This document shows, piece after piece, positions 1 through 8,341 of a stretch of 43,477 bases of DNA; the stretch's first letter is position 1; every line of letters starts with the position of its first letter. The notes below the pieces were generated by a model. That model saw only the letters and a program-made list of their open reading frames with translations. It searched no databases and was not told the DNA's origin. Source of the stretch: Faecalicatena fissicatena (GTDB taxonomy: Bacteria; Bacillota; Clostridia; Lachnospirales; Lachnospiraceae). A program made the translations under genes and the position numbers. Where the stretch lies: assembly GCA_001028025.1 (NCBI GenBank), contig LDAQ01000016.1, positions 1-43,477 of the forward strand, in the 5' to 3' direction.

Positions 1-2
1 TT

Positions 3-19
3 GGCGTTTCGCAAACGCC
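3..19. other. GC-rich hairpin at window edge
   Basis: GGCGTTT and AAACGCC form a 7-bp stem around CGC. It is probably the end of an upstream gene's terminator or leader cut by the window edge; no T-run follows on the plus strand. Confidence 0.3.
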
Positions 20-53
20 TACTTGTGTAATACCTGAAAGGAGCTTATAATCT

Positions 54-1016
54 ATGAAACAAATACGTTGGGGTGTTCTTGGAACTGCCCAAATTGCAGA
101 GGGACAGACGATCCCCGGAATGCAGAAGGCAAAAAACTGTGAACTGTATGCAATCGCAGGGCGTTCCATGGAAAAAGCGGAACGGTTCCGTGACCGTTTC
201 CATTTTCAAAAAGCATACGGAAACTATGACGACCTCCTGAATGACCCGGAAGTAGAAGCGGTTTACATACCGCTTCCAAATAACCTGCATAAAGAATGGG
301 TTCTGAAAGCGGCGGCCTGTAAAAAACATGTTTTGTGTGAAAAACCGGCAAGCGGAAGCGCCGCGGATACAAAAGAAATGATACAGGCATGTGAAGATGC
401 CGGGGTCATTTTTATGGAAGCATTCGCCTATCTGCATTCTCCGGTAATGAAAGAACTCAAAAGGCAGATTGAAGATGGTCTGATTGGCGATGTGAATATG
501 ATTGAGTCTGTATTCTATACTTCAGGCTACGAGGATGATATCCGTATCCGCAGAGATACTCTGGGCGGATCTGTTTATGATCTTGGATGCTATACGGTTA
601 GTTTTGCATCCTACCTGTTTGGCACAGTCCCGCTCTGCGGGCAGGCAGTTTCTCATTTTACCGGGGAAAAGATTGATGACCTGACGACCGGGTATCTGAT
701 GTTTTCCGGCGGCAGGCGTGCAGTATTCTCCTGTGGTATGTTCCCCTATAAGCGCGGGGACCGTTCCTTCATCTATGGTGATAAAGGTATTTTAGAGGTT
801 CCGGTCAGTTTTAATGCAGAGGGCAGACAAACATGGTATCTGGACCGGGACGGAATGCGGACGGAATTCTGTATCGATGTTCCCAATAATTATATGTTAG
901 AAGTAGAACAGCTTGGCGACTGTATCCTGAATGGGGAAGACCCTCATGTCAGTCATGAATTTTCAGTTGGAACGGCTGAGGCTATCGATATGGTGCTGAC
1001 ATCGTGCGGATATTAA
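54..1016 (+). CDS. Gfo/Idh/MocA-family NAD(P)-dependent oxidoreductase
   Basis: This 320-residue protein is a sugar or polyol dehydrogenase-type oxidoreductase of the Gfo/Idh/MocA family. The N-terminal Rossmann fold starts with WGVLGTAQIA (residues 6-15), followed by VEAVYIPLPNNLHKEWV and the family signature HVLCEKPAS with the catalytic-type Lys near residue 97. The C-terminal alpha/beta substrate domain holds GGSVYDLGCYTV near residue 171 and the family-typical His at the end of the fold is not obvious. The ATG at 54 is preceded by AAAGGAG at good spacing. It converges on the rhamnose-type operon and ends 120 bp from the kinase gene, so it may act on the same or a related sugar, but nothing shows co-transcription. 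A deleted remnant of a close homologue lies at 12290-12357. Substrate unknown. Confidence 0.9.
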   Translation: MKQIRWGVLGTAQIAEGQTIPGMQKAKNCELYAIAGRSMEKAERFRDRFHFQKAYGNYDDLLNDPEVEAVYIPLPNNLHKEWVLKAAACKKHVLCEKPASGSAADTKEMIQACEDAGVIFMEAFAYLHSPVMKELKRQIEDGLIGDVNMIESVFYTSGYEDDIRIRRDTLGGSVYDLGCYTVSFASYLFGTVPLCGQAVSHFTGEKIDDLTTGYLMFSGGRRAVFSCGMFPYKRGDRSFIYGDKGILEVPVSFNAEGRQTWYLDRDGMRTEFCIDVPNNYMLEVEQLGDCILNGEDPHVSHEFSVGTAEAIDMVLTSCGY

Positions 1017-1033
1017 GTTTTTTTACAAAATTA

Positions 1034-1071
1034 CAGGAGCAGTACAACTCATACGAGTTATACTGCTCCTG
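1034..1071. terminator. Strong bidirectional hairpin between convergent genes
   Basis: CAGGAGCAGTA pairs perfectly with TACTGCTCCTG, and inside it AACTC pairs with GAGTT around ATAC. It lies between the convergent oxidoreductase and kinase genes. The U-tracts are poor on both sides (a T-rich stretch follows on the minus strand at 1018-1033), so this is a likely but non-canonical terminator. Confidence 0.65.
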
Positions 1072-1135
1072 CTCTTAAATTATCCTATTCTCTGTCCACT
1101 CAGCATCTAACTAAAACTTTATAGAGAATTTTCTT

Positions 1136-2608
1136 CTAAAAACAGTACTTCGAAAAATTTTTATATGCCAGATTCCATTCTACCTTATCTTCAGGCACAT
1201 ATTCCTGCACCTGGAAAGAATCCCTGACTATTTTGCGTATTTCGGTGAGTGACGCCGCATGCCCGCATCCATAAGCCTGCATCAGCAGGTTTCCGGTTGC
1301 CGTGCATTCTTCCGGGCCTGCTGTCACCTTTTTGTGCAGTGCATTTGCGATAAACTGATTCAACAGCGTATTTTTTCCGCCGCCTCCGGTAACATGCACC
1401 ACATCGATCTTTTTCTCTGCCGCATCTTCTATTTTTTCCAGCACATATCTGTATTTTAATGCAAGTCCCTCATATACCAGTCTGCTGATTATTCTGATAT
1501 CGTCTTCTTTAAGATGTATCTGATTTGTCCTTTTCAGATACTCAACGATTGCCTTCGGCATATTATCCGGTGCAAAAAAGCTATTATCATCTACATCTAT
1601 AAATGCAGCAAATTTAGGAGCCTTAACTGCCTCTTCCACAATCCTGGAATAGTCAAGCTCCGGATCTTTTCTATTCCACTGCTTTTTGCACTGCTGGATA
1701 ATCCAGAGCCCCATAATATTTTTTAGAAACAGGGACTTACCCAGTACCCCGCCGGAATTGGAAATATTCAGAGCAAAACTCTTTTCATTATTTACAGGCT
1801 GTTTCAATTCCATTCCTGCCAGTGACCATGTCCCGGAACTGATGAAGGCAAAGTTTTCGCCCTGGGCAGGAGTCGCTACCACTGCGCTTGCCGTATCATG
1901 TACCGCGGGCGTAATAATTGGAATCCCGCGTTTCAGGCCGACCTGGTCTGCAATATCGTCCCGCAGCATCCCCACTGTATCACCCGCAAAAGAAATCTGG
2001 GACTGCAGCTCTACCGGGATATCATAGGCCTCAAAAATCTCGTCATCCCATTTCCGGTTGACCGTATCTACAAGCATGGATATCGAAGCTGCCGTGTATT
2101 CACAGACCGGTTTTGCCCCGAGCAGATAATGCAGGATATCCCCCACAAACAGCAATTCTCTGGCGTGTTCAAGCTGCGTATCTTTCTGCGCCCTGGCTGC
2201 AATGAGCTGGTTCAATGTATTAAACTCCAGAAATTGAATCCCTGTCCTTTTGTAAAGCATTTTCTTCCTTGGCTCCAGCAGTGCATCCGTGCCTTCCGTA
2301 CGTTTGTCCCTGTATGTATACGGAATTCCCATAAGTGTCCCATTTTTATCCAGCAGGCCAAAGTCTACGCCCCAGGTGTCTACGCCGATCGAGTCGAGTT
2401 CTGGTCCGTATTTATCTGCATAAATTCGAAGTCCTTTTAGAATTTCTTCAAAAAAGCGGTAAACGTTCCATTTCCATTCGCCTCTGATTTTAAGTCCCTG
2501 CGTGGGAAAACGCCACAGTTCGTCTAATTCAATTATACCGTTGTCCAGGGTTCCCGCTATGCAGCGTCCGCTTTCGGCCCCCAGATCAACTGCAAAATAT
2601 CTGCCCAT
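1136..2608 (-). CDS. rhaB: Rhamnulokinase-type FGGY carbohydrate kinase
   Basis: The protein (490 residues from the chosen start) would phosphorylate L-rhamnulose or a close ketose at O-1 with ATP in the cytoplasm. It opens with the FGGY-kinase phosphate-1 motif FAVDLGAESGR, followed by GVDTWGVDFGLLD, which is characteristic of RhaB, and later SSGTWSLAGME and VTGGGGKNTLLNQ (adenosine-binding region). An ATG seven codons upstream (2629) is open, but the ATG at 2608 has AGGGGTG about 7 bp upstream and starts exactly at the family N-terminus. It is the last gene of the operon, 10 bp after the second UroD-family gene. The partner isomerase is two genes upstream; the expected rhamnulose-1-phosphate aldolase is not in the operon. 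True substrate could be rhamnulose, fuculose or a modified ketose. Confidence 0.88.
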   Translation of the reverse strand: MGRYFAVDLGAESGRCIAGTLDNGIIELDELWRFPTQGLKIRGEWKWNVYRFFEEILKGLRIYADKYGPELDSIGVDTWGVDFGLLDKNGTLMGIPYTYRDKRTEGTDALLEPRKKMLYKRTGIQFLEFNTLNQLIAARAQKDTQLEHARELLFVGDILHYLLGAKPVCEYTAASISMLVDTVNRKWDDEIFEAYDIPVELQSQISFAGDTVGMLRDDIADQVGLKRGIPIITPAVHDTASAVVATPAQGENFAFISSGTWSLAGMELKQPVNNEKSFALNISNSGGVLGKSLFLKNIMGLWIIQQCKKQWNRKDPELDYSRIVEEAVKAPKFAAFIDVDDNSFFAPDNMPKAIVEYLKRTNQIHLKEDDIRIISRLVYEGLALKYRYVLEKIEDAAEKKIDVVHVTGGGGKNTLLNQFIANALHKKVTAGPEECTATGNLLMQAYGCGHAASLTEIRKIVRDSFQVQEYVPEDKVEWNLAYKNFSKYCF

Positions 2609-2618
2609 GCCCACACCC

Positions 2619-3665
2619 CTATTCTGCAATCTGCGTTAATTTTTCAATGTCTAAAGGATAGGTCCCTAATTCCTTAACTGCATCCAGAAAGACCCTGTAA
2701 CTCTTCGGATTTACTCCGCTGTGGATCGAATTGGAGGAGGAGATTATGTGCCCGCCTCCCACGCTTCCCTGCAACAGACAGCGCGCCACTTCCCTGCGCA
2801 CCAGGTCTTCCGGTTTATTTACAAGTGTATCCACACAGTCCACATTTCCTTTAAATGCAATCCTGCTTCCATACTTTTCCTTTAACGCCGCAAGATCCAT
2901 ATTTCCTCTTGCGTCAATTGGATCCAGACAGTCGATTCCCGTGTTTACCAGATCCTCCATTACACTGTTCAAGTCACCGTCACTATGCTTAATCACCTTC
3001 AGCCCCAGGCTTTTGGCCTTTTTCACCAGTCTTTCAAAATGAGGCAGTACCTGTTCCCTGTACATATCGGGATTCATTAGAAGCGCCTGGTTATTGGCAA
3101 TGTCATCGCCCACAACGATCACTTCAATTCCAAGCTCCACAAGATTCTCGCAGATCCTGCTGGAATATTCCACACTCATTTCCATCAGCCGCTGCACCAG
3201 CTCCGGTTCTTCGTAAAAGCCCGCCAGGAAATCCTCGAATCCCATCAGGTCCCTGGGCTGTGAAAATACGTCCCGCACCCTGGCAATCACACATTTTTCC
3301 TGACCAAACAGTTCCATTGCCTTTTTAATCTTATTAAACCGGTAAGGCGCATTGGGATCCGGCATTACATATGTATCCAGATCAGATAATTCATGGATCG
3401 GAAATCCTACCGGGTTCGGATATTCATCATAGGATACCCGGGTGATCCCCCATTCATCTATAAAATGCCGGTCATCTATCACCGTGTTTTTAGAATCCAG
3501 CCCTACGGCGATGCCGTCCAGATCCATTTTCTGCACAAATTCCAGATCACTTGCCGTATTGCAGATCTGCTCCATTACTTTCGGATTGAGCACCCACTCA
3601 CAAGTGGGGACTCTGTCAGGCTCCTGTCTGTTTAAAGCTGCCAGAATTCTTTCTCTTCCATTCAT
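2619..3665 (-). CDS. UroD-fold (uroporphyrinogen decarboxylase/MtaA superfamily) protein, sugar-operon paralogue B
   Basis: A 348-residue UroD-superfamily protein starting MNGRERILAALNRQEPDRVP, the usual N-terminus of the methyltransferase-like branch rather than of haem-pathway HemE. Near residue 226 the motif IKHSDGDLN sits where MtaA/CmuA methyltransferases carry HxC, and near residue 310 SSSNSIHSG replaces the final Cys, so only the His of the H-x-C...C zinc site is kept. The start at 3665 overlaps the isomerase stop as TGATG, with GGAGG six bases upstream. The ORF is open to an ATG two codons earlier, but that lacks spacing. Position between isomerase and kinase argues for a role on a sugar or its substituent. 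Function is unknown; HemE activity is unlikely because key features and haem context are absent. Confidence 0.85.
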   Translation of the reverse strand: MNGRERILAALNRQEPDRVPTCEWVLNPKVMEQICNTASDLEFVQKMDLDGIAVGLDSKNTVIDDRHFIDEWGITRVSYDEYPNPVGFPIHELSDLDTYVMPDPNAPYRFNKIKKAMELFGQEKCVIARVRDVFSQPRDLMGFEDFLAGFYEEPELVQRLMEMSVEYSSRICENLVELGIEVIVVGDDIANNQALLMNPDMYREQVLPHFERLVKKAKSLGLKVIKHSDGDLNSVMEDLVNTGIDCLDPIDARGNMDLAALKEKYGSRIAFKGNVDCVDTLVNKPEDLVRREVARCLLQGSVGGGHIISSSNSIHSGVNPKSYRVFLDAVKELGTYPLDIEKLTQIAE

Positions 3666-4897
3666 CAGCATCCTCCTCCAAGTGTTAGTATTCCTTCTTC
3701 TCTGGTTTCAGCCACCTTCTTATGATAACCGCTCTCCCGGTGATTTCTCAGTGGGTCGGTATCGGTAAGACCCAACTCCATACGTACAACGGATAACAGC
3801 GGCTCCACATCCGTCTCAAACGCCTCCATGATGATCTGGTTGCATCTTACAATATCATTGTCCGCCTGTGCTTCTTTCAGGGTCTTCCTGTCAATCAGCA
3901 ACGCCTTCGCATACGCGGTCTGAATATTCATGACAGAGTAAATAATGCCTTCCAGACTGTTTTCGATATTATGGGACTGATCCAGCATATAAGCAATCTG
4001 ATTATCAACGCCCTCCGTACCTGCATCAATGATTTCTTTGAAAATCAGGAAGATCTCCAGTGGGTTCACCGTCCCCAGAATGAGATCGTCATCCGCGTAC
4101 CGATGGTTGTTAAAGTGGAATCCCCCCAGCTTGCCTTCGTCCAGCAGTGTCGATATAATATGTTCAATATTGGTTCCCGGAAGGTGGTGCCCCAGATCCA
4201 CCAGCGTCTTCGCCTGCGGCCCTAATTTGCTGCACATTAGATAGGAGGTGCCCCAATCCTGTACATCGGTGGTGTAATAGAAAGGTTCAAAGGGTTTATA
4301 TTCCAGCAGCAGTGTCATATCCGGGTCCATCGCATCGTACAGAACCTTCAGCCCCTCATACAGACGGTGCTTCCGCTCTCTCAGATTATCCTGCCCGGGG
4401 TAGTTCGTTCCGTCAGCCACCCACATGCCGATTGACCGGGACCCCATTTCCCGCGCCATCCTGACGCATTCTTTAAAATGTTCCTTGGTCTGCTCACGCA
4501 CTTCTGCCACAGGGGAACACATGGAGCCAAACCTGAACTCCTGTCCCGAAAAAGTATTCGGATGCACTGTCCCGATTTTCATACCTTTTTCTTCTGCATA
4601 TTCCCTGACTGGCCCGAATCTTCCGTCCTCGGTTCTGTCCCAGCACACATGGCTCGCCATAACCGGTGTGATTCCCAGACATCTCTGAATTTCTGCACAG
4701 TCATCAATCTTATCCCAGATTGTAACCGCTGCCCCTTTATCCTTAAATGTTCCATAGCGGGTTCCTGAATTTCCCACGGCCCAGGACGGCAGTTCAATGA
4801 CCTGTGCTTTCAGTAAATTTTTAATTTCTTCCAGGTCAAATCCCTTTTCCCCTAATTCTTCTTTTAAAATCTCATATCTCTTCTCATATCGTTTCAT
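3665..4897 (-). CDS. rhaI: L-rhamnose isomerase, RhaI (Pseudomonas-type) family
   Basis: A 410-residue TIM-barrel aldose isomerase of the RhaI branch, not the E. coli RhaA branch. The metal ligands known from this family are visible in order: Glu in LLLEYKPFEP, Asp and His in VDLGHHLPG, His in GFHFNNHRY, the Asp run in ADDDL, and Asp in MLDQSHN. The family interconverts L-rhamnose and L-rhamnulose and accepts other aldoses. The ATG at 4897 has AAAGGAG nine bases upstream; the longer open frame to 4963 would run into the neighbouring gene. It lies 11 bp after UroD paralogue A and overlaps the start of paralogue B, so translation is probably coupled. The relaxed specificity of this family means the natural sugar may be something other than rhamnose. 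Confidence 0.88.
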   Translation of the reverse strand: MKRYEKRYEILKEELGEKGFDLEEIKNLLKAQVIELPSWAVGNSGTRYGTFKDKGAAVTIWDKIDDCAEIQRCLGITPVMASHVCWDRTEDGRFGPVREYAEEKGMKIGTVHPNTFSGQEFRFGSMCSPVAEVREQTKEHFKECVRMAREMGSRSIGMWVADGTNYPGQDNLRERKHRLYEGLKVLYDAMDPDMTLLLEYKPFEPFYYTTDVQDWGTSYLMCSKLGPQAKTLVDLGHHLPGTNIEHIISTLLDEGKLGGFHFNNHRYADDDLILGTVNPLEIFLIFKEIIDAGTEGVDNQIAYMLDQSHNIENSLEGIIYSVMNIQTAYAKALLIDRKTLKEAQADNDIVRCNQIIMEAFETDVEPLLSVVRMELGLTDTDPLRNHRESGYHKKVAETREEGILTLGGGC

Positions 4898-4908
4898 AGC
4901 CTTCTCCT

Positions 4909-5985
4909 TTATTCGTAATAGGAATGCTTCGCAGCGTCCACAAATGCCAGTACATTTTCCCAAGGCACTTCCGGCTCCAGTATGTGCGTAGGTGCCACCA
5001 CAAGTGCGCCTCTTTTTCCTAAAATTTTCTGAACTTCCTTTACTTTTTCTCTTACCTCATCCGGTGTTCCAAAAGGCATCGTGCTCTGCGTCCCGATTCC
5101 GCCCCAGAATGCCAGTCTGTCCCCAAATCTATCATATATAAGCGTCAGGTCATTGCACTCCGGCTGTACGGGATTCAGGATGTCGATGCCTTCCTCAATA
5201 AAGTCATCCACTATATCTTCAACCTTCCCGTCACAATGCCGGAAATAAAGTACTTCCGGATTCACAGCCTTTCCTGCCTGAACGATTCTTTTCATACGTT
5301 CTTTTATCAAAGCGCCATACATTTCACGGCTCATTAGCGGCCCCTTCTGTGTCGCCACGTCATCTCCCAGGCGGATAATATCAACGCCCAGCTCTGCATA
5401 TTTTTTTGCCTGCCTGATCCTCAGTTCTTCCAGTTTATCGCAGATGGCCAAAGCCACCTCTTCGTTTTCATAATAATCCATTAAAAATGTTTCCATCCCG
5501 CGCAGCATCCACGCCGTTTCAAAGATCGTCTGGTACAGTTCCCCCATAACTACATAACCCCGGGACTTATATTCTTCAATTTTTTCCTTCATTCCCTCGA
5601 ACCGGTAATCCGCATCCACATCCGGCCACTCGTAGCCGTATACATCCTCTGCGGTCTCACACCAGGCAAGGGGATGGTATTTAAACTCCAGAAAATGTTC
5701 CTGAGAGCCGGGCACAGCACCAATTCCCCACTCATCAAAAATTATGTTGTCTGGAAGTTCCTCTTTGAAATATTTTGTGAAATCTGTTTTTTTCTTGGTT
5801 GGTCCAATATTCACTGACCTCATATCAAAGTCAAAATATTCTTCCGGTGTCTCTTCTGTTTTTTCCTGCTCATGAAAGCATTGCATTAGTCTTGGGGTAA
5901 ACGCGCCCCAACTTATCTCAAACGGCATCCGGTCGGGTTTCCCCTCCCCTTTCAAAGCCGCCAGTACTCTTTCCCTTGCATTCAT
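4909..5985 (-). CDS. UroD-fold protein, sugar-operon paralogue A
   Basis: A 358-residue UroD-superfamily protein beginning MNARERVLAALKGEGKPDRM. It shares the family layout with paralogue B (ADVYGYEWPDVDADYRF, DIIRLGDDVATQKGP, DILNPVQPECNDL). At the MtaA zinc-ligand position it reads YFRHCDGK, so the first His is displaced by one residue and the Cys kept; the later Cys is absent (VVAPTHILEPE). The ATG at 5985 has AGGAGG 11 bases upstream, and a multibranched RNA (6009-6137) ends only 23 bases before it. It is the first gene after the ABC transporter genes. No corrinoid protein is encoded nearby, so a classical MtaA-type methyl transfer is not directly supported. Function unknown. Confidence 0.85.
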   Translation of the reverse strand: MNARERVLAALKGEGKPDRMPFEISWGAFTPRLMQCFHEQEKTEETPEEYFDFDMRSVNIGPTKKKTDFTKYFKEELPDNIIFDEWGIGAVPGSQEHFLEFKYHPLAWCETAEDVYGYEWPDVDADYRFEGMKEKIEEYKSRGYVVMGELYQTIFETAWMLRGMETFLMDYYENEEVALAICDKLEELRIRQAKKYAELGVDIIRLGDDVATQKGPLMSREMYGALIKERMKRIVQAGKAVNPEVLYFRHCDGKVEDIVDDFIEEGIDILNPVQPECNDLTLIYDRFGDRLAFWGGIGTQSTMPFGTPDEVREKVKEVQKILGKRGALVVAPTHILEPEVPWENVLAFVDAAKHSYYE

Positions 5986-6008
5986 ACACGCATACCTCCT
6001 CTTTTAAT

Positions 6009-6137
6009 CTGTGCCGTTTTCCTGCCCGCATGGCGTACATTGCAGCCTCCATCTCTATAGATGTCCTTCAATGTATCCCCTTGCGGACAGTTACACAGTC
6101 TCCTGTGTAGTAAAGTAATCTCCCATACACGGCACAG
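6009..6137 (-). ncRNA. Candidate cis-regulatory structured RNA (leader of UroD gene, inside the operon)
   Basis: On the minus strand this gap between the binding-protein gene and the UroD gene folds into nested stems visible by eye: P1 CTGTGCCGT/ACGGCACAG (6129-6137 with 6009-6017); a hairpin ACACAG-loop-CTGTGT (6093-6108); P2 CTGTCCGCA with TGCGGGCAG (one G-U, 6082-6090 with 6022-6030); P3 TACATTG/CAATGTA (6069-6075 with 6036-6042); P4 CATCT/AGATG (6050-6063). P1 closes a multi-branch junction and its 3' arm lies just before the AGGAGG of the next gene. No U-run follows, so control would be translational or by processing. I cannot match it to a riboswitch class I know (not cobalamin, SAM, THF, TPP or ZTP by motif). 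Confidence 0.6.
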
Positions 6138-6195
6138 TCTGCTTTCTATTATTTATCAGCGTTTTCTTACCATGGTTTCTATTATTCTCCAGGTA

Positions 6196-7293
6196 TTAAA
6201 AGTCATAGTCCCCTGCATTGTCTTTTGTAAACTTCAGCGGATCCCCTGCCGGCACCAGACAGTCATCATCTGCTGTTACTTTCCCATATTCGCCCAGATC
6301 AATTTCCGCACCTGGTTCCAGCGTTGCCTCCCCTGTTGCAAGTTTAACAGCAAGAGTCCCTGCCACATTTCCGCAAAGTCCGGTATCCCAGAGATATGCA
6401 TTAGGCATTGTGCCATTTTCCAGATATGTCTTACACTGAGATGGTGTTCCAGTTCCACTTACCATGATTTTTCCCGTCATTCCTGCATTTTCCACTGCCT
6501 GGGCTGCTGCTACAATTCCTACAGATGTGGGAGAGATAATCCCTTTCAGGTCAGGATATTTCTGGATGGCAGCCTCTGCCTCTGTCAGGCTCTTCGTAGC
6601 CTCATCATCACCATAAAGAACATCTACGAATTCCATTTTTGCATATTTCTCGTCTTCCGCCATCATATCCCGGTATATCTGCATCTGGTTTTCCTGGAAT
6701 GGAGTACCTGTCTTAGAGCTTAAAGCAACAAACTTGCCCTCATAATTCATGCTCTCTGCAAATGCCTCAAAGTTTTCTTTTCCAAGCTTGTCATAATCTG
6801 TTGACATCACCGCACCATCTCTTCGGTCTTCGTTTCCAGTGATATCGTCATTCACACAGAGTACCATAATTCCGGCATCCCGCGCCTTATCAAAGGTCGC
6901 ACATAAAGCATCCGGGTCACTTGGTGATATACAGATGACATCTACCTTATCCTGGATCGCCGCCTCGATCAGCGGGATCTGTGCTGTCGCGTCACTGGTA
7001 TCCGGAGCCGTATCCTGGAATGTTGCCCCTGCCTTTTCCACGCTTTCTTTCATGCCGTCAATGATAGGGTCAAAATAAGGAATTCCCTTCGTCAGACAGA
7101 TATAGCGAACCGTAACATCAGAAGCGCTTTTTGCACTGCCTTTTTCTTTATCATCTGTACTTCCCTGCGTCTCTTCCTGCTTACTGCTGTCGCTTTTCGC
7201 GCTCTGCTCAACGCCCTTTTTTTCACATCCGGTTACCAATGCTGTACCCAGTAAACAGATACCCAATACTACAGATAATGCCTTTTTTTTCAT
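6196..7293 (-). CDS. Sugar ABC transporter substrate-binding lipoprotein (rhamnose/ribose type)
   Basis: A 365-residue extracytoplasmic solute-binding protein of the periplasmic-binding type I (Peripla_BP_4) family. The N-terminus is a lipoprotein signal: KKK, hydrophobic core, lipobox LVTGC with Cys23, then a Ser/Lys/Glu-rich linker to about residue 60. The fold begins VTVRYICLTKGIPYFDPI and contains AAIQDKVDVICISPSDPDAL and KGIISPTSVGIVAAAQAVEN. AGGAGG precedes the ATG. It follows the two permease genes, completing an importer with the ATPase. Sequence style resembles RhaS-type rhamnose binding proteins, and the kinase and isomerase downstream agree, but ligand identity is inferred. Confidence 0.9.
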   Translation of the reverse strand: MKKKALSVVLGICLLGTALVTGCEKKGVEQSAKSDSSKQEETQGSTDDKEKGSAKSASDVTVRYICLTKGIPYFDPIIDGMKESVEKAGATFQDTAPDTSDATAQIPLIEAAIQDKVDVICISPSDPDALCATFDKARDAGIMVLCVNDDITGNEDRRDGAVMSTDYDKLGKENFEAFAESMNYEGKFVALSSKTGTPFQENQMQIYRDMMAEDEKYAKMEFVDVLYGDDEATKSLTEAEAAIQKYPDLKGIISPTSVGIVAAAQAVENAGMTGKIMVSGTGTPSQCKTYLENGTMPNAYLWDTGLCGNVAGTLAVKLATGEATLEPGAEIDLGEYGKVTADDDCLVPAGDPLKFTKDNAGDYDF

Positions 7294-7366
7294 AGCAATC
7301 CTCCTAAATTTTTTAATATTTTTATTGTTTCTTATGGCTAATCATTTTTTACTTACGTTGCACCTC

Positions 7367-8332
7367 CTACTCATATTTTTTAGCCATTTTCTCCAATCCA
7401 TTAGAAATAATAATTACTACAATCAACAGCAGCCCCAGTATCGCCATCTGTGAATAATTACTCAGAAGCGCCAGCCGCATACCTGTTCTGATGAACACGA
7501 TAATAAAAAACGCTGCCAGTGTCCCCAGGACACTCCCTCTGCCTCCCGCAAATGCGGTTCCTCCAAGTAATACCATTGTAATGACATCCATCTGTCCGTC
7601 ACCGGCTATTGTGTACTTTGCCATCTGCAGTCTGGACATTGTCATTATACCTGCGATTGCACAAAAGGTACCCTGAATTGTAAACAGCAGTACTTTCGTT
7701 TTTTCAACAGCAACACCAGAATATAATGCCGTGCCTCGATTCAGTCCAATGGCTGTCACCTTCCTGCCCCATACCGTCTTTTTCAGCAGGAAGGAAAAAA
7801 TCAGGGCAACCACTATCAGGATAATTAAATTAAGTGGTATCAATCCCAAAATTGTGTATTGATCAAGACCAATAAACCATTCCGGGAAGCCGGAAATCGC
7901 CGCGTCTCCTACCAGAACCTGTGAAAATCCCTGATACACCGACATAATTCCAATTGTTATCACCAGTGAAGGCAGCTTGGTTACCGTCACAAGCAGGCCG
8001 TTAAAAAATCCAAGCAGGGTTCCTACTGCAATACCGATCACGATTAACACCGGCATACTCATGCCTGCCTGATACAGAACAGCCACAAGACATGCCACCA
8101 GGCTCATATTGGCTGCGATGGAGAGGTCGATCTCTCCCGATGTCAAAAGCAGGGTAAAGGGAATAGCCATTAGCCCAAGTTCACAGTAGAAAATCGTGGA
8201 TCCCAGCAGAAATCTGATATCCAGAAAGTTCGGTGACAGCAGGATTCCAACCACAAGACTTAATATCATAAACACAAATACCGTCAGTTCCGGCCGGATA
8301 ATCCGGTTTATTTTTAATTTATGTTTCATCAT
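7367..8332 (-). CDS. Sugar ABC transporter permease (RhaQ/RbsC family)
   Basis: A 321-residue polytopic membrane protein of the BPD_transp_2 family, with about eight to ten hydrophobic segments. The conserved cytoplasmic loop region contains TSGEIDLSIAANMSLVACL near residue 64 and LLGGTAFAGGRGSVLGT near residue 255, both typical of branched sugar permeases that couple to a single two-domain ATPase. The gene follows the other permease by 9 bp and shares its organisation. ATG-ATG gives two possible starts three bases apart; GGGGGG precedes the first. It forms the heterodimeric channel with the 8342-9322 product. Confidence 0.9.
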   Translation of the reverse strand: MMKHKLKINRIIRPELTVFVFMILSLVVGILLSPNFLDIRFLLGSTIFYCELGLMAIPFTLLLTSGEIDLSIAANMSLVACLVAVLYQAGMSMPVLIVIGIAVGTLLGFFNGLLVTVTKLPSLVITIGIMSVYQGFSQVLVGDAAISGFPEWFIGLDQYTILGLIPLNLIILIVVALIFSFLLKKTVWGRKVTAIGLNRGTALYSGVAVEKTKVLLFTIQGTFCAIAGIMTMSRLQMAKYTIAGDGQMDVITMVLLGGTAFAGGRGSVLGTLAAFFIIVFIRTGMRLALLSNYSQMAILGLLLIVVIIISNGLEKMAKKYE

Positions 8333-8341
8333 TGTCCCCCC

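Noticed and set aside
2619..5985. Haem-pathway uroporphyrinogen decarboxylase (HemE)
   Set aside because: There are several divergent copies, all in sugar operons, with MtaA-like N-termini and no haem genes nearby.
6009..6137. Cobalamin riboswitch call for the operon RNA
   Set aside because: The fragment CAGGAGAC resembles part of a B12 box, but it lies in a simple hairpin and the other conserved cobalamin blocks are absent or in the wrong order.
6061..6723. 220-codon plus-strand ORF over the binding-protein gene
   Set aside because: Cys/His-rich shadow of the lipoprotein gene and the structured RNA; no ribosome site.
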